DNA of 64,000 nt from an uncultured Pelagibacteraceae bacterium (GCA_902540595.1 CACBNI010000001.1:95933-159932), one strand, 5' to 3'; positions 45,287-53,629 are shown, counted from the first letter of the stretch. A program made the numbers and translations. The notes: generated by a model not told the origin, from the letters alone.

Positions 45287-45878
45287 AATCTGCCGATAAA
45301 GAAGCTATATTTTCTTTACTTAGTTTTGTAGTATGTGAATACTCCTTATGATCCATTCCCAATTCAACGTCAATCTCGTTTGATTTAAATTTCTGGATTT
45401 GTTCGTCCGTAAAATTAAAATGCACAAATTGAACTGAAGAAGCTTTACCTTCAGTAGATGTTCTATCAACATCTTCCTCTGGCACAGCTTTAATAGTTTC
45501 ACCATTTAATTTCATAAAAACCATTTGTTCAATTCCACCAACTTTACCTAAAAATGCTGCTCTAGATACCGGATTGTCTATTTCAAACATTAAAGTAGCA
45601 GTTAATTCTTTTCCATTTGGAATTAGTGGATTGTAAGCTACAAGTTCATCATTTAATTGTTCATCTCCACCCTTTTCGATGTAGAGCATTTCTTGAACTT
45701 GAGCTAGCATAGTTTCGTAACTTTCAAAATAGAATGTTGCATAAGGGCCTAGAGCAATTCTTCTATCTTTTTTAAAACTTACAATATTTTTTCTTAACTC
45801 TTTTCTATTTTTAATATAAGTCTCTAATGGCATTATATCAGATTTTTGTATCTCTCTTTTTTCTTTAGGCATAATCAT
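45279..45878 (-). CDS. DUF3501-family protein
   Basis: 199-residue protein of unknown function. It starts MIMPKEKREIQKSDIMPLETYIKNRKE and carries the family-like core VSFKKDRRIALGPYATFYFESYETMLAQVQEML and PNGKELTATLMFEID. It is the third gene of rubrerythrin - CCG iron-sulfur protein - DUF3501, an association known across proteobacteria. Its start forms an ATGA overlap with the Fe-S gene, implying tight stoichiometry. No signal peptide or membrane segment. A role in peroxide or iron handling is inference. Confidence 0.8.
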   Translation of the reverse strand: MIMPKEKREIQKSDIMPLETYIKNRKELRKNIVSFKKDRRIALGPYATFYFESYETMLAQVQEMLYIEKGGDEQLNDELVAYNPLIPNGKELTATLMFEIDNPVSRAAFLGKVGGIEQMVFMKLNGETIKAVPEEDVDRTSTEGKASSVQFVHFNFTDEQIQKFKSNEIDVELGMDHKEYSHTTKLSKENIASLSADFS

Positions 45879-47206
45879 AACTTATAACTTTTTGCTATTA
45901 ATTCTATAGGGTGTAGTGCCTCATCATTAGAAATATTAGTATCGACTTCTAATTGTTTTAAATGCTTACCAGCAAGTGGACAATCAGATGCCATATATTT
46001 ATTATTTTTATTTTTTATTTGTCTTGCTGTGGGTCTACCAACTTTATTAGCTAAGTCATGAGTTTCCTTCATAACTCCAAAGGTTCCACCATGTCCTGCA
46101 CATCTTTCGACAACATCGATTTTAATGTTTGGAATGTGTTTTAACATGTCTCTAGCTTTTATTCCCATGTTCTGAGCCCTTGCGTGACAAGCATGGTGAA
46201 CCGTTACTCCACCGTCAATTTCTTCAAGACCTTCGACTAATCCCTCATTATTAGCTATATCAACAACATACTCATCAATATCCATAACGTTTGAAGATAA
46301 TTTTTTTATATTTTCATCTGCAGGTAATAATAACGGCCATTCAAATTTTAACATCAGTCCACAACTGGCTGTTAAGGTTATAACTTTGTAACCTTTATCA
46401 ATCCACTTAATCAAATCACCTGATACTTTTTTTGCTTGTTCAACTACTTTTGGAAGATCTGCTTGTTCTAAGAATGGCATACCACAACAACCTGGATAAG
46501 CCTCTTGGACTTCAACACCATTTTTTTTTAAAACTTTTAAAGCTGCTACACCTGTATTTTTTTTGTTAAAGTTCACAAAGCAAGTAGAATAAATAACAAC
46601 TTTTCTATTTTTAGTGATTGTGTCGTATTTAATTTTGTCGTTATTATTTTTAAAAAAATTTGAAAATGTTTCTGAATTATATGTTGGTAGTTGAACTCTT
46701 TTATCTATTCCAGATATAAATTCTAAAATTTTTCTTATAAATTTATTTTTTATATTTGAGGCCCAATTTACAAATTTAGAAAACATCACGCCAATTTTAG
46801 CATTTCGGTCAATCTTTGCTAATTGCGTTGGTACACCTGGTAATTTTCCTAACTTTTTCTGTGCTGTTCTATATCTTAACATCAAGTGAGGGAAATCAAG
46901 GTCAAAATCATGAGGCGGTACATATGGACATTTGGTCATAAAACACATGTCACATAAAGTACAAGCATCTACCACAGGAGCAAATTGATCACTGGATAAA
47001 CTTTCAACATCCTCATTTTCAGACTCGTCAATCATATCGAATAATTTTGGAAATGAGTCACAAAGATTAAAACATCTTCTGCAACCGTGACAAATATCGA
47101 ATACTCTTCTCATTTCTGTGTCTAATTTTTCAGGATTTAAAAAATCAGGGTGTTCAAAATCAATTGGGTGCCTTGTTGGGGCGTCTAAACTGCCTTCTTT
47201 ACTCAT
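45875..47206 (-). CDS. CCG-domain iron-sulfur oxidoreductase (GlpC/HdrB-like)
   Basis: 443-residue Fe-S protein. Two N-terminal 4Fe-4S motifs (CHGCRRCFNLCD and CTLCDMCFMTKCPYVP) are followed by two CCG/DUF224 domains: STCFVNFNKKNTG with YPGCCGMPFLEQ, then HHACHARAQNMG with ERCAGHGGTFG. These domains bind noncubane Fe-S clusters in HdrB-type proteins; GlpC is the nearest classical relative. Likely an electron-transfer partner of the rubrerythrin encoded just upstream. No membrane segment is clear. A hairpin lies in its leader. Confidence 0.85.
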   Translation of the reverse strand: MSKEGSLDAPTRHPIDFEHPDFLNPEKLDTEMRRVFDICHGCRRCFNLCDSFPKLFDMIDESENEDVESLSSDQFAPVVDACTLCDMCFMTKCPYVPPHDFDLDFPHLMLRYRTAQKKLGKLPGVPTQLAKIDRNAKIGVMFSKFVNWASNIKNKFIRKILEFISGIDKRVQLPTYNSETFSNFFKNNNDKIKYDTITKNRKVVIYSTCFVNFNKKNTGVAALKVLKKNGVEVQEAYPGCCGMPFLEQADLPKVVEQAKKVSGDLIKWIDKGYKVITLTASCGLMLKFEWPLLLPADENIKKLSSNVMDIDEYVVDIANNEGLVEGLEEIDGGVTVHHACHARAQNMGIKARDMLKHIPNIKIDVVERCAGHGGTFGVMKETHDLANKVGRPTARQIKNKNNKYMASDCPLAGKHLKQLEVDTNISNDEALHPIELIAKSYKL

Positions 47207-47230
47207 ATAAATTTGAAATTTTATTGGATG

Positions 47231-47260
47231 TTTTAGTGGGCAGTTTAACGCCCACTAAAA
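47231..47260. other. Strong 11-bp hairpin between rubrerythrin and the Fe-S gene
   Basis: TTTTAGTGGGC (47231-47241) and GCCCACTAAAA (47250-47260) form a perfect 11-bp stem with an 8-base loop. It lies 24 bases upstream of the Fe-S gene start on the minus strand. There is no T-run after it in either direction of transcription, so it does not look like a standard terminator. It may be an RNA processing/stability element that sets a higher rubrerythrin level. Confidence 0.6.
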
Positions 47261-47267
47261 AAATGTA

Positions 47268-47684
47268 TTAACTGATCGACTCTAAAGTTTTTTGAAATTT
47301 ACCAGCGTGAGATTTTTCAGCTTTCGCTAAAGTTTCAAACCAGTCAGCAATTTCTTCAAAACCTTCTTCTCTAGCTGTTTTGGCCATACCAGGGTACATA
47401 TCAGTGTACTCATGTGTTTCACCTTGAACAGCTGATGCTAAATTTGCTTTAGTTTCACCAATCGGCATACCAGTTCCAGGATCTCCAACTTCCTCTAAAT
47501 ACTCTAGATGACCATGTGCGTGACCTGTCTCACCTTCGGCAGTTGATCTAAAAACTGTAGCTACATCATTGTATCCTTCGATGTCAGCCTTTTGTGCGAA
47601 GTAAAGATATCTTCTGTTTGCTTGACTTTCGCCAGCAAATGCTTCTTTTAAGTTTTCTTCTGTTTTACTTCCTTTTAATGACAT
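47268..47684 (-). CDS. rbr: Rubrerythrin (erythrin domain only)
   Basis: 138-residue di-iron ferritin-like peroxidase. Iron ligand motifs are seen in [49 protein letters not shown] and [12 protein letters not shown]. The usual C-terminal rubredoxin domain with two CxxC is missing, so electrons must come from another protein, possibly the neighbouring Fe-S oxidoreductase. It has a perfect ribosome-binding site (AAGGAG, 6 bases before ATG) and a promoter with consensus -35, so high expression is likely. Confidence 0.93.
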   Translation of the reverse strand: MSLKGSKTEENLKEAFAGESQANRRYLYFAQKADIEGYNDVATVFRSTAEGETGHAHGHLEYLEEVGDPGTGMPIGETKANLASAVQGETHEYTDMYPGMAKTAREEGFEEIADWFETLAKAEKSHAGKFQKTLESIS

Positions 47685-47711
47685 TATGTTCTCCTTAATT
47701 TAATGATTGCT

Positions 47712-47742
47712 AACCATATAATGGTTTTAAATTGATTGTCAA
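47712..47742 (-). promoter_or_regulatory. Rubrerythrin promoter with palindrome over the -10
   Basis: Minus strand: -35 TTGACA (47742-47737), 16-base spacer, -10 TATATG (47720-47715), giving a leader of about 23 nt. The -10 is embedded in a perfect palindrome AACCAT-ATA-ATGGTT (47712-47726), a candidate operator distinct from the ICE-like site just upstream. Confidence 0.6.
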
Positions 47743-47745
47743 CAG

Positions 47746-47762
47746 TTTAGAATAATTATAAT
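47746..47762. promoter_or_regulatory. ICE-like Irr site upstream of rubrerythrin
   Basis: TTTAGAA-TAA-TTATAAT matches the Irr iron-control element TTTAGAA-N3-TTCTAAA at 12 of 14 specified bases. It lies 3 bases upstream of the -35 of rbr, a position that could suit activation. The consensus is recalled from rhizobial Irr work. The AT-rich background raises the chance of false hits. Confidence 0.45.
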
Positions 47763-47791
47763 ATATAATTTAAGTTATTGATAATATTAAA

Positions 47792-48220
47792 TTAATTTTG
47801 ATTTTGATTATCACTCGCAACTCTAACCAAAACTTCCACTGAATTAATTTTTTTTCCAGTTATATTTTTTTTAACATTGACTGTTTCTATCTCGTTTTCA
47901 TCACAGTCAATTAATTGTTGAGTATCTTCATCGTAAAAATGGTGATGGACAGAAGTATTTGTATCAAAATAACTTTTATGAGAGTTGATTGATATTTCTT
48001 TCAAATATCCTTTTTTTTGTAATGCATGGACAGTGTTATAAACTGTTGCAAGAGATATTTTTTCGTTTAGCTCTTCAGATATTTTTTTTGCAAGATCATT
48101 AATTGTAAAATGAAATGTTTTTTCTCTATTAAACAAAATCTCACAGATTTTAACCCTTTGCTTTGTAGGTCTAAGCCCAGTTTCTCTTAATTTTTCAATA
48201 AAATTCATGTTTTTTAACAT
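47792..48220 (-). CDS. irr: Irr-type iron response regulator (Fur superfamily)
   Basis: 142-residue Fur-family repressor. The winged helix has LRPTKQRVKICEILF and SLATVYNTVHALQKKGYLKEI. The dimer/metal region carries the three-His run SVHHHFYDEDTQQLIDCDENEIE, which is characteristic of Irr (heme/metal site) and unlike the HHDHLI of Fur at the other end of this window. The start may be ATG 48220 or ATG 48208 (MNFIEKLRETG); the second matches family length better. ICE-like sites flank the gene on both sides. Confidence 0.82.
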   Translation of the reverse strand: MLKNMNFIEKLRETGLRPTKQRVKICEILFNREKTFHFTINDLAKKISEELNEKISLATVYNTVHALQKKGYLKEISINSHKSYFDTNTSVHHHFYDEDTQQLIDCDENEIETVNVKKNITGKKINSVEVLVRVASDNQNQN

Positions 48221-48225
48221 AGTTT

Positions 48226-48242
48226 TTTATATCAATTCTAAA
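48226..48242. promoter_or_regulatory. ICE-like Irr site upstream of irr
   Basis: TTTATAT-CAA-TTCTAAA matches the Irr element TTTAGAA-N3-TTCTAAA at 12 of 14 specified bases, with the right half perfect. It sits 6 bases upstream of the first irr start (18 from the second). Here it would overlap the transcript start or leader and could mediate autorepression. It also lies 72 bases upstream of fabA. Confidence 0.4.
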
Positions 48243-48313
48243 CTAAGAACAATATATACTGTTTTATTATATTATATTATCATTAAATCAAGTAATAAGG
48301 GAATTCAATTTTT

Positions 48314-48814
48314 ATGAAAAAAAACTCCTATAGTTACGATGACCTAATTACTTGTGGAAATGGTAAGCTTTTTGGGCCTGGTAATGCAAAATTACCCCTT
48401 CCTCCAATGCTAATGTTTGATAGAATAACTGAGATTAACGACAATAATGGGACTTTTAATAAGGGATCCTTAAAAGCTGAATTAGATATTAAAGACAATC
48501 TTTGGTTCTTTGATTGTCATTTTAAATCAGATCCTGTTATGCCTGGTTGTTTGGGGCTAGACGCTATGTGGCAGTTGGTCGGTTTTTACCTTGGTTGGCT
48601 TGGAAACCCTGGCAAGGGTAGAGCACTAGGAGTTGGAACTGTAAAATTCACTGGTGAAGTGTTGAAAAATGTTAAGTTAGTAACGTATAAGATTGATATG
48701 AAGAAAATTATGTCCCCAGGGGGAACAACTGTAGGACTTGCAAATGGGTTCGTTTTCGCAGATGATAAAAAAATATATTCAGCAGACAGCTTAAAAGTAG
48801 GATTATTTAAATAA
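48314..48814 (+). CDS. fabA: 3-hydroxydecanoyl-ACP dehydratase/isomerase
   Basis: Introduces the cis double bond of unsaturated fatty acids. It has 166 residues. The active-site His is in [23 protein letters not shown] and the catalytic Asp in [15 protein letters not shown], the hallmark that separates FabA from FabZ. The stop overlaps the fabB start by one base (TAATG), and fabI follows: a complete fabA-fabB-fabI unsaturated-fatty-acid cassette. Confidence 0.97.
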   Translation: MKKNSYSYDDLITCGNGKLFGPGNAKLPLPPMLMFDRITEINDNNGTFNKGSLKAELDIKDNLWFFDCHFKSDPVMPGCLGLDAMWQLVGFYLGWLGNPGKGRALGVGTVKFTGEVLKNVKLVTYKIDMKKIMSPGGTTVGLANGFVFADDKKIYSADSLKVGLFK

Positions 48815-50025
48815 TGAGAAGAGTAGTTATTACAGGTTTAGGAGTTGTTTCGTGTTTAGGCAATAATCAAGAAGAAGTACATCAATCTTTAGTAAATTCG
48901 AAATCAGGAATTTCTTATGCAGAGGAATATAAAGAACATAATCTTAAATGCCATGTTCATGGAAAACCAAATATAAAACTTGAGGATCATATTGATCGAA
49001 AAACAATTAGGTTTATGGGTTCAGGCTCAGCTTATAACTATATAGCAATGAAAGAAGCAATAGAAGACTCTGGATTGAACGAAAGTGAAGTTAGTAACTT
49101 TAAAACTGGGATAGTGATGGGATCAGGTGGACCCTCAATTGAAAACGTTATCTTAGCAGCCGATAAAACTAGGGCCAAAACTCCAAAATTAATGGGACCG
49201 TTTATTGTTCCAAGAACAATGGCCAGTACAGCTTCAGCTACTCTTGCCGTTCCGTTTAAAATTAAAGGTACTAACTACACAATGAGTTCAGCTTGTTCAA
49301 CAAGTGGACACTGTATTGGAAACTCGATGGAACTAATTCAAATGGGTAAGCAAGATATTGTTTTTGCAGGCGGGAGTGAAGAAATTCACTGGGCAATGAC
49401 TGCAATGTTTGACGCCATGACTGCTTTAACATCGAAGTATAATGATACCCCAGAGACCGCATCAAGAGCTTATGACAAAACTAGAGATGGTTTTGTAATT
49501 GCAGGTGGAGGTGGGGTGTTAGTGCTTGAAGAATACGAACATGCTAAAGCAAGAGGAGCTAAAATATACGCGGAATTAACTGGTTATGGAGCAACTTCAG
49601 ATGGATACGATATGGTAGCTCCATCAGGAGAAGGGGCAGTAAGATGTATGAAGATGGCTATGGCAACTTCTAAAAATAAAATTGATTATATAAATACTCA
49701 TGGAACTTCTACTCCAGTTGGAGATATCACGGAGCTAAATGCAATTAAAAATACCTTTGGGGATGATATTCCAAAGATTAGTTCAACTAAATCACTATCA
49801 GGACATCCTTTAGGAGCTGCATCAGTTCATGAAGCGATCTATTGTTTGATTATGATGAAAAATAATTTCATAGCAGGTTCTGCTAACATTAGTGAAATGG
49901 ATGAAGAGGCTAAAAAGTTTCCTATAGTTGCTAAAACTGAGACAGAAGCAAATTTAAATACAGTGATGTCTAATAGTTTTGGTTTCGGTGGAACTAATGC
50001 TGCTCTAATTTTTGAGAAAGTATAA
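48814..50025 (+). CDS. fabB: 3-oxoacyl-ACP synthase I
   Basis: Condensing enzyme for elongation of unsaturated acyl chains. It has 403 residues. The nucleophile Cys is in [13 protein letters not shown] (about 163), the two catalytic histidines are in [11 protein letters not shown] and [11 protein letters not shown], and the C-terminus has [14 protein letters not shown]. Pairing with fabA supports FabB over FabF. Confidence 0.97.
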   Translation: MRRVVITGLGVVSCLGNNQEEVHQSLVNSKSGISYAEEYKEHNLKCHVHGKPNIKLEDHIDRKTIRFMGSGSAYNYIAMKEAIEDSGLNESEVSNFKTGIVMGSGGPSIENVILAADKTRAKTPKLMGPFIVPRTMASTASATLAVPFKIKGTNYTMSSACSTSGHCIGNSMELIQMGKQDIVFAGGSEEIHWAMTAMFDAMTALTSKYNDTPETASRAYDKTRDGFVIAGGGGVLVLEEYEHAKARGAKIYAELTGYGATSDGYDMVAPSGEGAVRCMKMAMATSKNKIDYINTHGTSTPVGDITELNAIKNTFGDDIPKISSTKSLSGHPLGAASVHEAIYCLIMMKNNFIAGSANISEMDEEAKKFPIVAKTETEANLNTVMSNSFGFGGTNAALIFEKV

Positions 50026-50027
50026 TC

Positions 50028-50813
50028 ATGAGTTTGATGAAAGGTAAAAAAGGATTGGTGATGGGAGTTGCCAATGAAAGATCTATTGCTTGGGGTATTT
50101 CACAAAAACTTGCAGAAGCTGGAGCAGAGCTTGCATTTACTTATTTAGGTGATGCTCTAAAAAAAAGAGTAATTCCACTAGCTGAAAAATTAAATTCAAA
50201 AGTTACATTTAGCTGTGATGTTGAAAAAAAAGAAGATGTAACAAAGTTATTTGAAGATATTAAATCGCAATGGGGGGAAATTGATTTTGTAGTTCATGCA
50301 ATTGCATTTTCTGATAAATCAGAATTGTCTGGTGAATATTTAAACACTACTAGAGAAAACTTTTTAAGAAGTATGTTAATTTCATGTTTTTCATTTACGG
50401 AAGTTGCAAAAGAGGCAACTAAAGTAATGAAGGAGGGTGGAAGCTTAATCACATTAAGCTACGAAGCAAATAAAGCTATCCCAAATTATAATGTAATGGG
50501 TGTTTGTAAAGCTGCTTTAGAATCTAGCGTTAAGTATTTAGCAAGAGATTTAGGTGCTAAAGGTATGAGAGTGAACGCCATAAGTGCAGGACCTATTAAA
50601 ACTTTAGCAGCTTCTGCCATTGGAGATGCAAAATTCTTATATAAATGGAATGAAGACCATTCTTTGCTTAAAAGAAATGTAGATATTCATGATGTTGGAA
50701 ATTCAGCACTATATCTACTAAGTGATCTTGCAAACGGTGTCACTGGTGAAATTCACTATGTAGATGCTGGATATAACAAGGTTGGGATGCCAGATCCTAA
50801 GAATATTAGCTAA
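50028..50813 (+). CDS. fabI: Enoyl-ACP reductase (NADH)
   Basis: Last reduction of each fatty-acid elongation cycle. It has 261 residues, SDR fold. The cofactor motif is GVANERSIAWGISQKLAEAGAEL; the catalytic Tyr-X6-Lys is in PNYNVMGVCKAALE; a GPIKTLAASAIGDAKF substrate loop follows. Two bases separate it from fabB. A GC-rich hairpin and T-rich stretch follow the stop (50841-50880). Confidence 0.97.
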   Translation: MSLMKGKKGLVMGVANERSIAWGISQKLAEAGAELAFTYLGDALKKRVIPLAEKLNSKVTFSCDVEKKEDVTKLFEDIKSQWGEIDFVVHAIAFSDKSELSGEYLNTTRENFLRSMLISCFSFTEVAKEATKVMKEGGSLITLSYEANKAIPNYNVMGVCKAALESSVKYLARDLGAKGMRVNAISAGPIKTLAASAIGDAKFLYKWNEDHSLLKRNVDIHDVGNSALYLLSDLANGVTGEIHYVDAGYNKVGMPDPKNIS

Positions 50814-50840
50814 AATATAGTTAAATTTATTTAAAAATAT

Positions 50841-50868
50841 CAGGGGCGTTCTGTTGCCAGGTGCCCCT
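50841..50868. repeat. Copy 1 of a 27-nt duplicated element; forms a terminator-like hairpin
   Basis: AGGGGC (50842-50847) pairs with GCCCCT (50863-50868) around a 15-base loop. On the plus strand a T-rich tail (50876-50880) makes it a likely fabI terminator, and on the minus strand it follows the small exported-protein gene. The 27 bases 50841-50867 match 51154-51180 in the same orientation at 23 positions, including most of the loop, which is more than a plain terminator needs. Confidence 0.65.
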
Positions 50869-50881
50869 TAATTCTTTTTTA

Positions 50882-51088
50882 TTAACTTTTAATTAACTCT
50901 AAAGCTTTATTCAATAATTCTTCAGATTTTGCATGATCTCCAGCTTCATGAGCCTTCATTCCCGCATCTCGCATTTTTTGAATTTCTTCGATTTTGCTAT
51001 CCAAATTTTTGACCATCATTGGACATGAACCAGCGTATGCTGAGTTAGAAAAAAGTATTAACATTGATAAAATTAAAAATTTTTTCAT
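50882..51088 (-). CDS. Small exported protein (68 residues)
   Basis: ATG at 51088 with ribosome-binding site AAGG 7 bases upstream. The signal peptide MKKFLILSMLILFSNSAYA is followed by a mature part of about 49 residues with one Cys near its start (GSCPMMVKN) and a charged amphipathic helix pair (KIEEIQKMRDAG, then GDHAKSEELLNKALELI) resembling a single TPR-like unit. Not recognised beyond that; probably periplasmic. A longer frame from 51154 would place extra residues before the signal peptide, so I reject it. Both flanks carry copies of the 27-nt element. Confidence 0.75.
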   Translation of the reverse strand: MKKFLILSMLILFSNSAYAGSCPMMVKNLDSKIEEIQKMRDAGMKAHEAGDHAKSEELLNKALELIKS

Positions 51089-51116
51089 ATTTTTCCTTTT
51101 GTTGTAATCATAATTA

Positions 51117-51180
51117 GCACTCGTTAAAAAATTAAACTTATAAATGATTGTCACAGAGGCGTTCTGTTACCGAGTGCCCC
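51117..51180 (-). ncRNA. Candidate structured leader RNA containing copy 2 of the duplicated element
   Basis: On the minus strand an outer 7-bp stem (51177-51171 with 51123-51117, GCACTCG/CGAGTGC) encloses an inner 8-position hairpin (51170-51163 with 51157-51150, one mismatch, 5-base loop) that stacks directly on the outer stem, plus a 26-base AT-rich arm. An alternative hairpin, GGGGC (51180-51176) with GCCTC (51160-51156), competes with both stems. It lies 29 bases upstream of the small exported-protein start and just below the pnp terminator, so it would be in that gene's leader. Confidence 0.4.
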
Positions 51181-51183
51181 ACG

Positions 51184-51215
51184 AAAAAACCCCCAGAACT
51201 TTCATTCCAGGGGTT
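51184..51215 (-). terminator. Intrinsic terminator of the nusA-pnp operon
   Basis: On the minus strand an 11-bp stem (51215-51205 with 51098+100-type partner 51198-51188, two G-T pairs) with a 6-base loop is followed by six T (51189-51184). It begins 24 bases after the pnp stop. A textbook rho-independent terminator. Confidence 0.88.
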
Positions 51216-51238
51216 AGAATTTTAATTTAAATTATTAA

Positions 51239-53311
51239 TTATTCAGCAGCTTGTTTCATAGAAAGTTTAACTTTACCTCTATCGAAACCAATTACTTTAA
51301 CTTTTACTTCGTCACCTTCTTTGACAACATCAGTAACTTTAGCAACTCTTTTATCTGCTAGTTCTGAAATATGAACAAGTCCATCTTGTTTTCCTAAGAA
51401 ATTTACAAATGCACCAAACTCCATAATTTTCATCACCTTACCTGAATAAATTTTATTCATTTCAGCTTTTGCTGTGATGTCTTTAATAAACTGCATAGCA
51501 ATGTTTCTTGACTCTTCATCAGGAGCAGCAACCGTTACAACTCCTTCATCATTTACATCTACTTTTGCACCTGATTTTTCAACGATCTCTCTAATAGTTG
51601 CTCCACCTTTTCCAATTACAGCAGCAATGTCTTTTTTATCAACAGTTACTTGTTCCATTTTTGGAGTGTGCTTTCCAACATCAGATCTAGATTCGCCTAA
51701 GGCTTTATTCATCTCACCTAAAATATGAATTCTTCCATCTTTAGCCTGCTTTAAAGCCTGCTCCATGATTTCAAAAGTGATACCAGTAATTTTGATATCC
51801 ATTTGAAGTGAAGTAATTCCATCTTTAGTTCCAGCAACTTTAAAGTCCATATCCCCTAAGTGATCTTCATCACCTAAAATATCTGATAAAACACTAAAAT
51901 CGTCTCCTTCTTTAATTAAACCCATTGCAATACCTGCAACTGGTTCTTTTATCGGAACACCTGCATCCATTAATGCTAAAGATGCTCCGCATACAGTAGC
52001 CATCGAAGAAGAACCATTAGATTCTGTAATCTCTGATACTATTCTAAAAGTATATGGAAAAGCCTCTTTTGAAGGTAATGAAGAATTGATTGCTCTCCAA
52101 GCAAGTTTTCCATGACCAATTTCACGTCTACCAGTTCCAATTCTTCCAGTTTCACCGACTGAAAAAGGAGGAAAATTATAGTGAAGCATAAATCGTTCTC
52201 TTTGAAGACCATCTAAACTTTCAATTCTTTGTTCATCATCAGATGTACCTAAAGTGGTTACAACAATTGCTTGTGTTTCTCCTCTAGTAAACAAAGCAGA
52301 ACCGTGAGTTCTTGGTAAAACACCAACTTCACATTCGATAGGTCTTACATCAGATAATCCTCTACCATCAATTCTGTTTTTATTTTTAAGAATATCAGTT
52401 CTAACAATTTTCTTCTCTAGATTTTTAAGCTGTGAGTTAACATCAAGATCAGAATAATTTTCATTTTCTTCAAAAAGCTTTTTAGCTTTATCAGTAATTT
52501 CTGAAATTTGATTTGATCTATCTTGTTTGTCCCTAGTTGCAAAAGCTTTTGTTAAATCCTCTGTAAAAGTTTCCTCAAGTTTTTGATTAACTTCAGTTAA
52601 ATCTTTCTTCTCAACAGTCCACTCAGGTTTTCTACATTCTCTTGCAAGTTCCTCAATCATTTCGATTACTGGCACAAATCCTTCGTGACCAAATTTAACT
52701 GCCGCTAACATTACTTCTTCAGATAGACCTGATGTTTCAGACTCAACCATCAGCACTGCATCTTTAGTACCTGCTACAACTAGATCTAAACTTGAATTTT
52801 CCAACTCCTCTTTTGATGGGTTAAGTATATACTTACCATCAATATAGCCCACTCTAGAGGCACCTACAGGACCCATAAATGGCATTCCTGAAATAGCTAA
52901 CGCTGCTGATGAAGCAGTGATTGCTAGAATATCTGGTTGGTTTTCTTTGTCGTAAGAAATTACCGTTGGCAACAACTGTACTTCATTTTTAAATTCATCA
53001 GGAAACAATGGTCTGATTGGTCTATCAATTAATCTAGAGATTAATGTTTCACTTTCAGTTGGTCTTGCTTCTCTTTTAAAATATCCCCCAGGGATTTTTC
53101 CACCTGCATAGTATTTTTCTTGGTAGTTCACCGATAAAGGGAAATAATCCATGTCTGGATTTACTTTCTTTGCTCCAACGACTGTTGCTAGAATAACTGT
53201 TTCACCACATGTTGCGATGATTGCTCCGTCTGCTTGTCTTGCTACTTTACCTGTTTCTAAACTTATTTTCTTTCCTGCTACTTCTATTTCCTTCTTGTGT
53301 ACTTTAAACAT
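51239..53311 (-). CDS. pnp: Polyribonucleotide nucleotidyltransferase (PNPase)
   Basis: Phosphorolytic 3'-5' exoribonuclease. It has 690 residues. Two RNase PH domains are separated by an alpha-helical linker; the second has [20 protein letters not shown] and catalytic [19 protein letters not shown]. The C-terminal KH domain is [23 protein letters not shown] and the S1 domain ends [30 protein letters not shown]. It follows rpsO after 57 bases, the usual rpsO-pnp pair. Its leader is purine-rich, with repeated GGAAYG/GAACG words and no standard Shine-Dalgarno. Confidence 0.98.
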   Translation of the reverse strand: MFKVHKKEIEVAGKKISLETGKVARQADGAIIATCGETVILATVVGAKKVNPDMDYFPLSVNYQEKYYAGGKIPGGYFKREARPTESETLISRLIDRPIRPLFPDEFKNEVQLLPTVISYDKENQPDILAITASSAALAISGMPFMGPVGASRVGYIDGKYILNPSKEELENSSLDLVVAGTKDAVLMVESETSGLSEEVMLAAVKFGHEGFVPVIEMIEELARECRKPEWTVEKKDLTEVNQKLEETFTEDLTKAFATRDKQDRSNQISEITDKAKKLFEENENYSDLDVNSQLKNLEKKIVRTDILKNKNRIDGRGLSDVRPIECEVGVLPRTHGSALFTRGETQAIVVTTLGTSDDEQRIESLDGLQRERFMLHYNFPPFSVGETGRIGTGRREIGHGKLAWRAINSSLPSKEAFPYTFRIVSEITESNGSSSMATVCGASLALMDAGVPIKEPVAGIAMGLIKEGDDFSVLSDILGDEDHLGDMDFKVAGTKDGITSLQMDIKITGITFEIMEQALKQAKDGRIHILGEMNKALGESRSDVGKHTPKMEQVTVDKKDIAAVIGKGGATIREIVEKSGAKVDVNDEGVVTVAAPDEESRNIAMQFIKDITAKAEMNKIYSGKVMKIMEFGAFVNFLGKQDGLVHISELADKRVAKVTDVVKEGDEVKVKVIGFDRGKVKLSMKQAAE

Positions 53312-53368
53312 TTCATTTCCATTTCTTTTCGTTCGTTTCGTTCCATTCCGTTCTATCTATCTTGACTT

Positions 53369-53617
53369 CTATTTTCTTAAATTCAATTTCGACAGTACAT
53401 TCTTGTAAGAATCTATTTTTGTTTTCTTTAAGTATTCTAACAATTTCTTTCTTCTATTGACTGCTCTCAACAATCCAACAGACGAATGTTTGTCTTTTTT
53501 GAATTGCTTAATGTGTTTAGAGAGAGTTTCAATTTTCTCTGTTAACAAAGCAATCTGTATCTCAGAGGATCCAGTATCTTTATCATGCATTGCTAATTCT
53601 TGTGCCTTTTTGTTCAT
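53369..53617 (-). CDS. rpsO: 30S ribosomal protein S15
   Basis: Binds 16S rRNA h20-h22. It is 82 residues and a little shorter than E. coli S15 (89). Signature: HDKDTGSSEIQIALLTEKIETLSKHIKQFKKDKHSSVGLLRAVNRRKKLLEYLKK. It lies only 12 bases after rbfA; truB, which normally stands between them, is absent. Confidence 0.97.
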   Translation of the reverse strand: MNKKAQELAMHDKDTGSSEIQIALLTEKIETLSKHIKQFKKDKHSSVGLLRAVNRRKKLLEYLKKTKIDSYKNVLSKLNLRK

Positions 53618-53629
53618 GCCTCGTTTTTC

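Noticed and set aside
47231..47260. Intrinsic terminator after rubrerythrin
   Set aside because: The stem is strong but no T-run follows it on either strand, so I list it only as a hairpin of unknown role.
51089..51154. 22-residue extension of the small exported protein
   Set aside because: It would precede a normal signal peptide; the internal ATG has a ribosome-binding site. The region is better explained as a leader.
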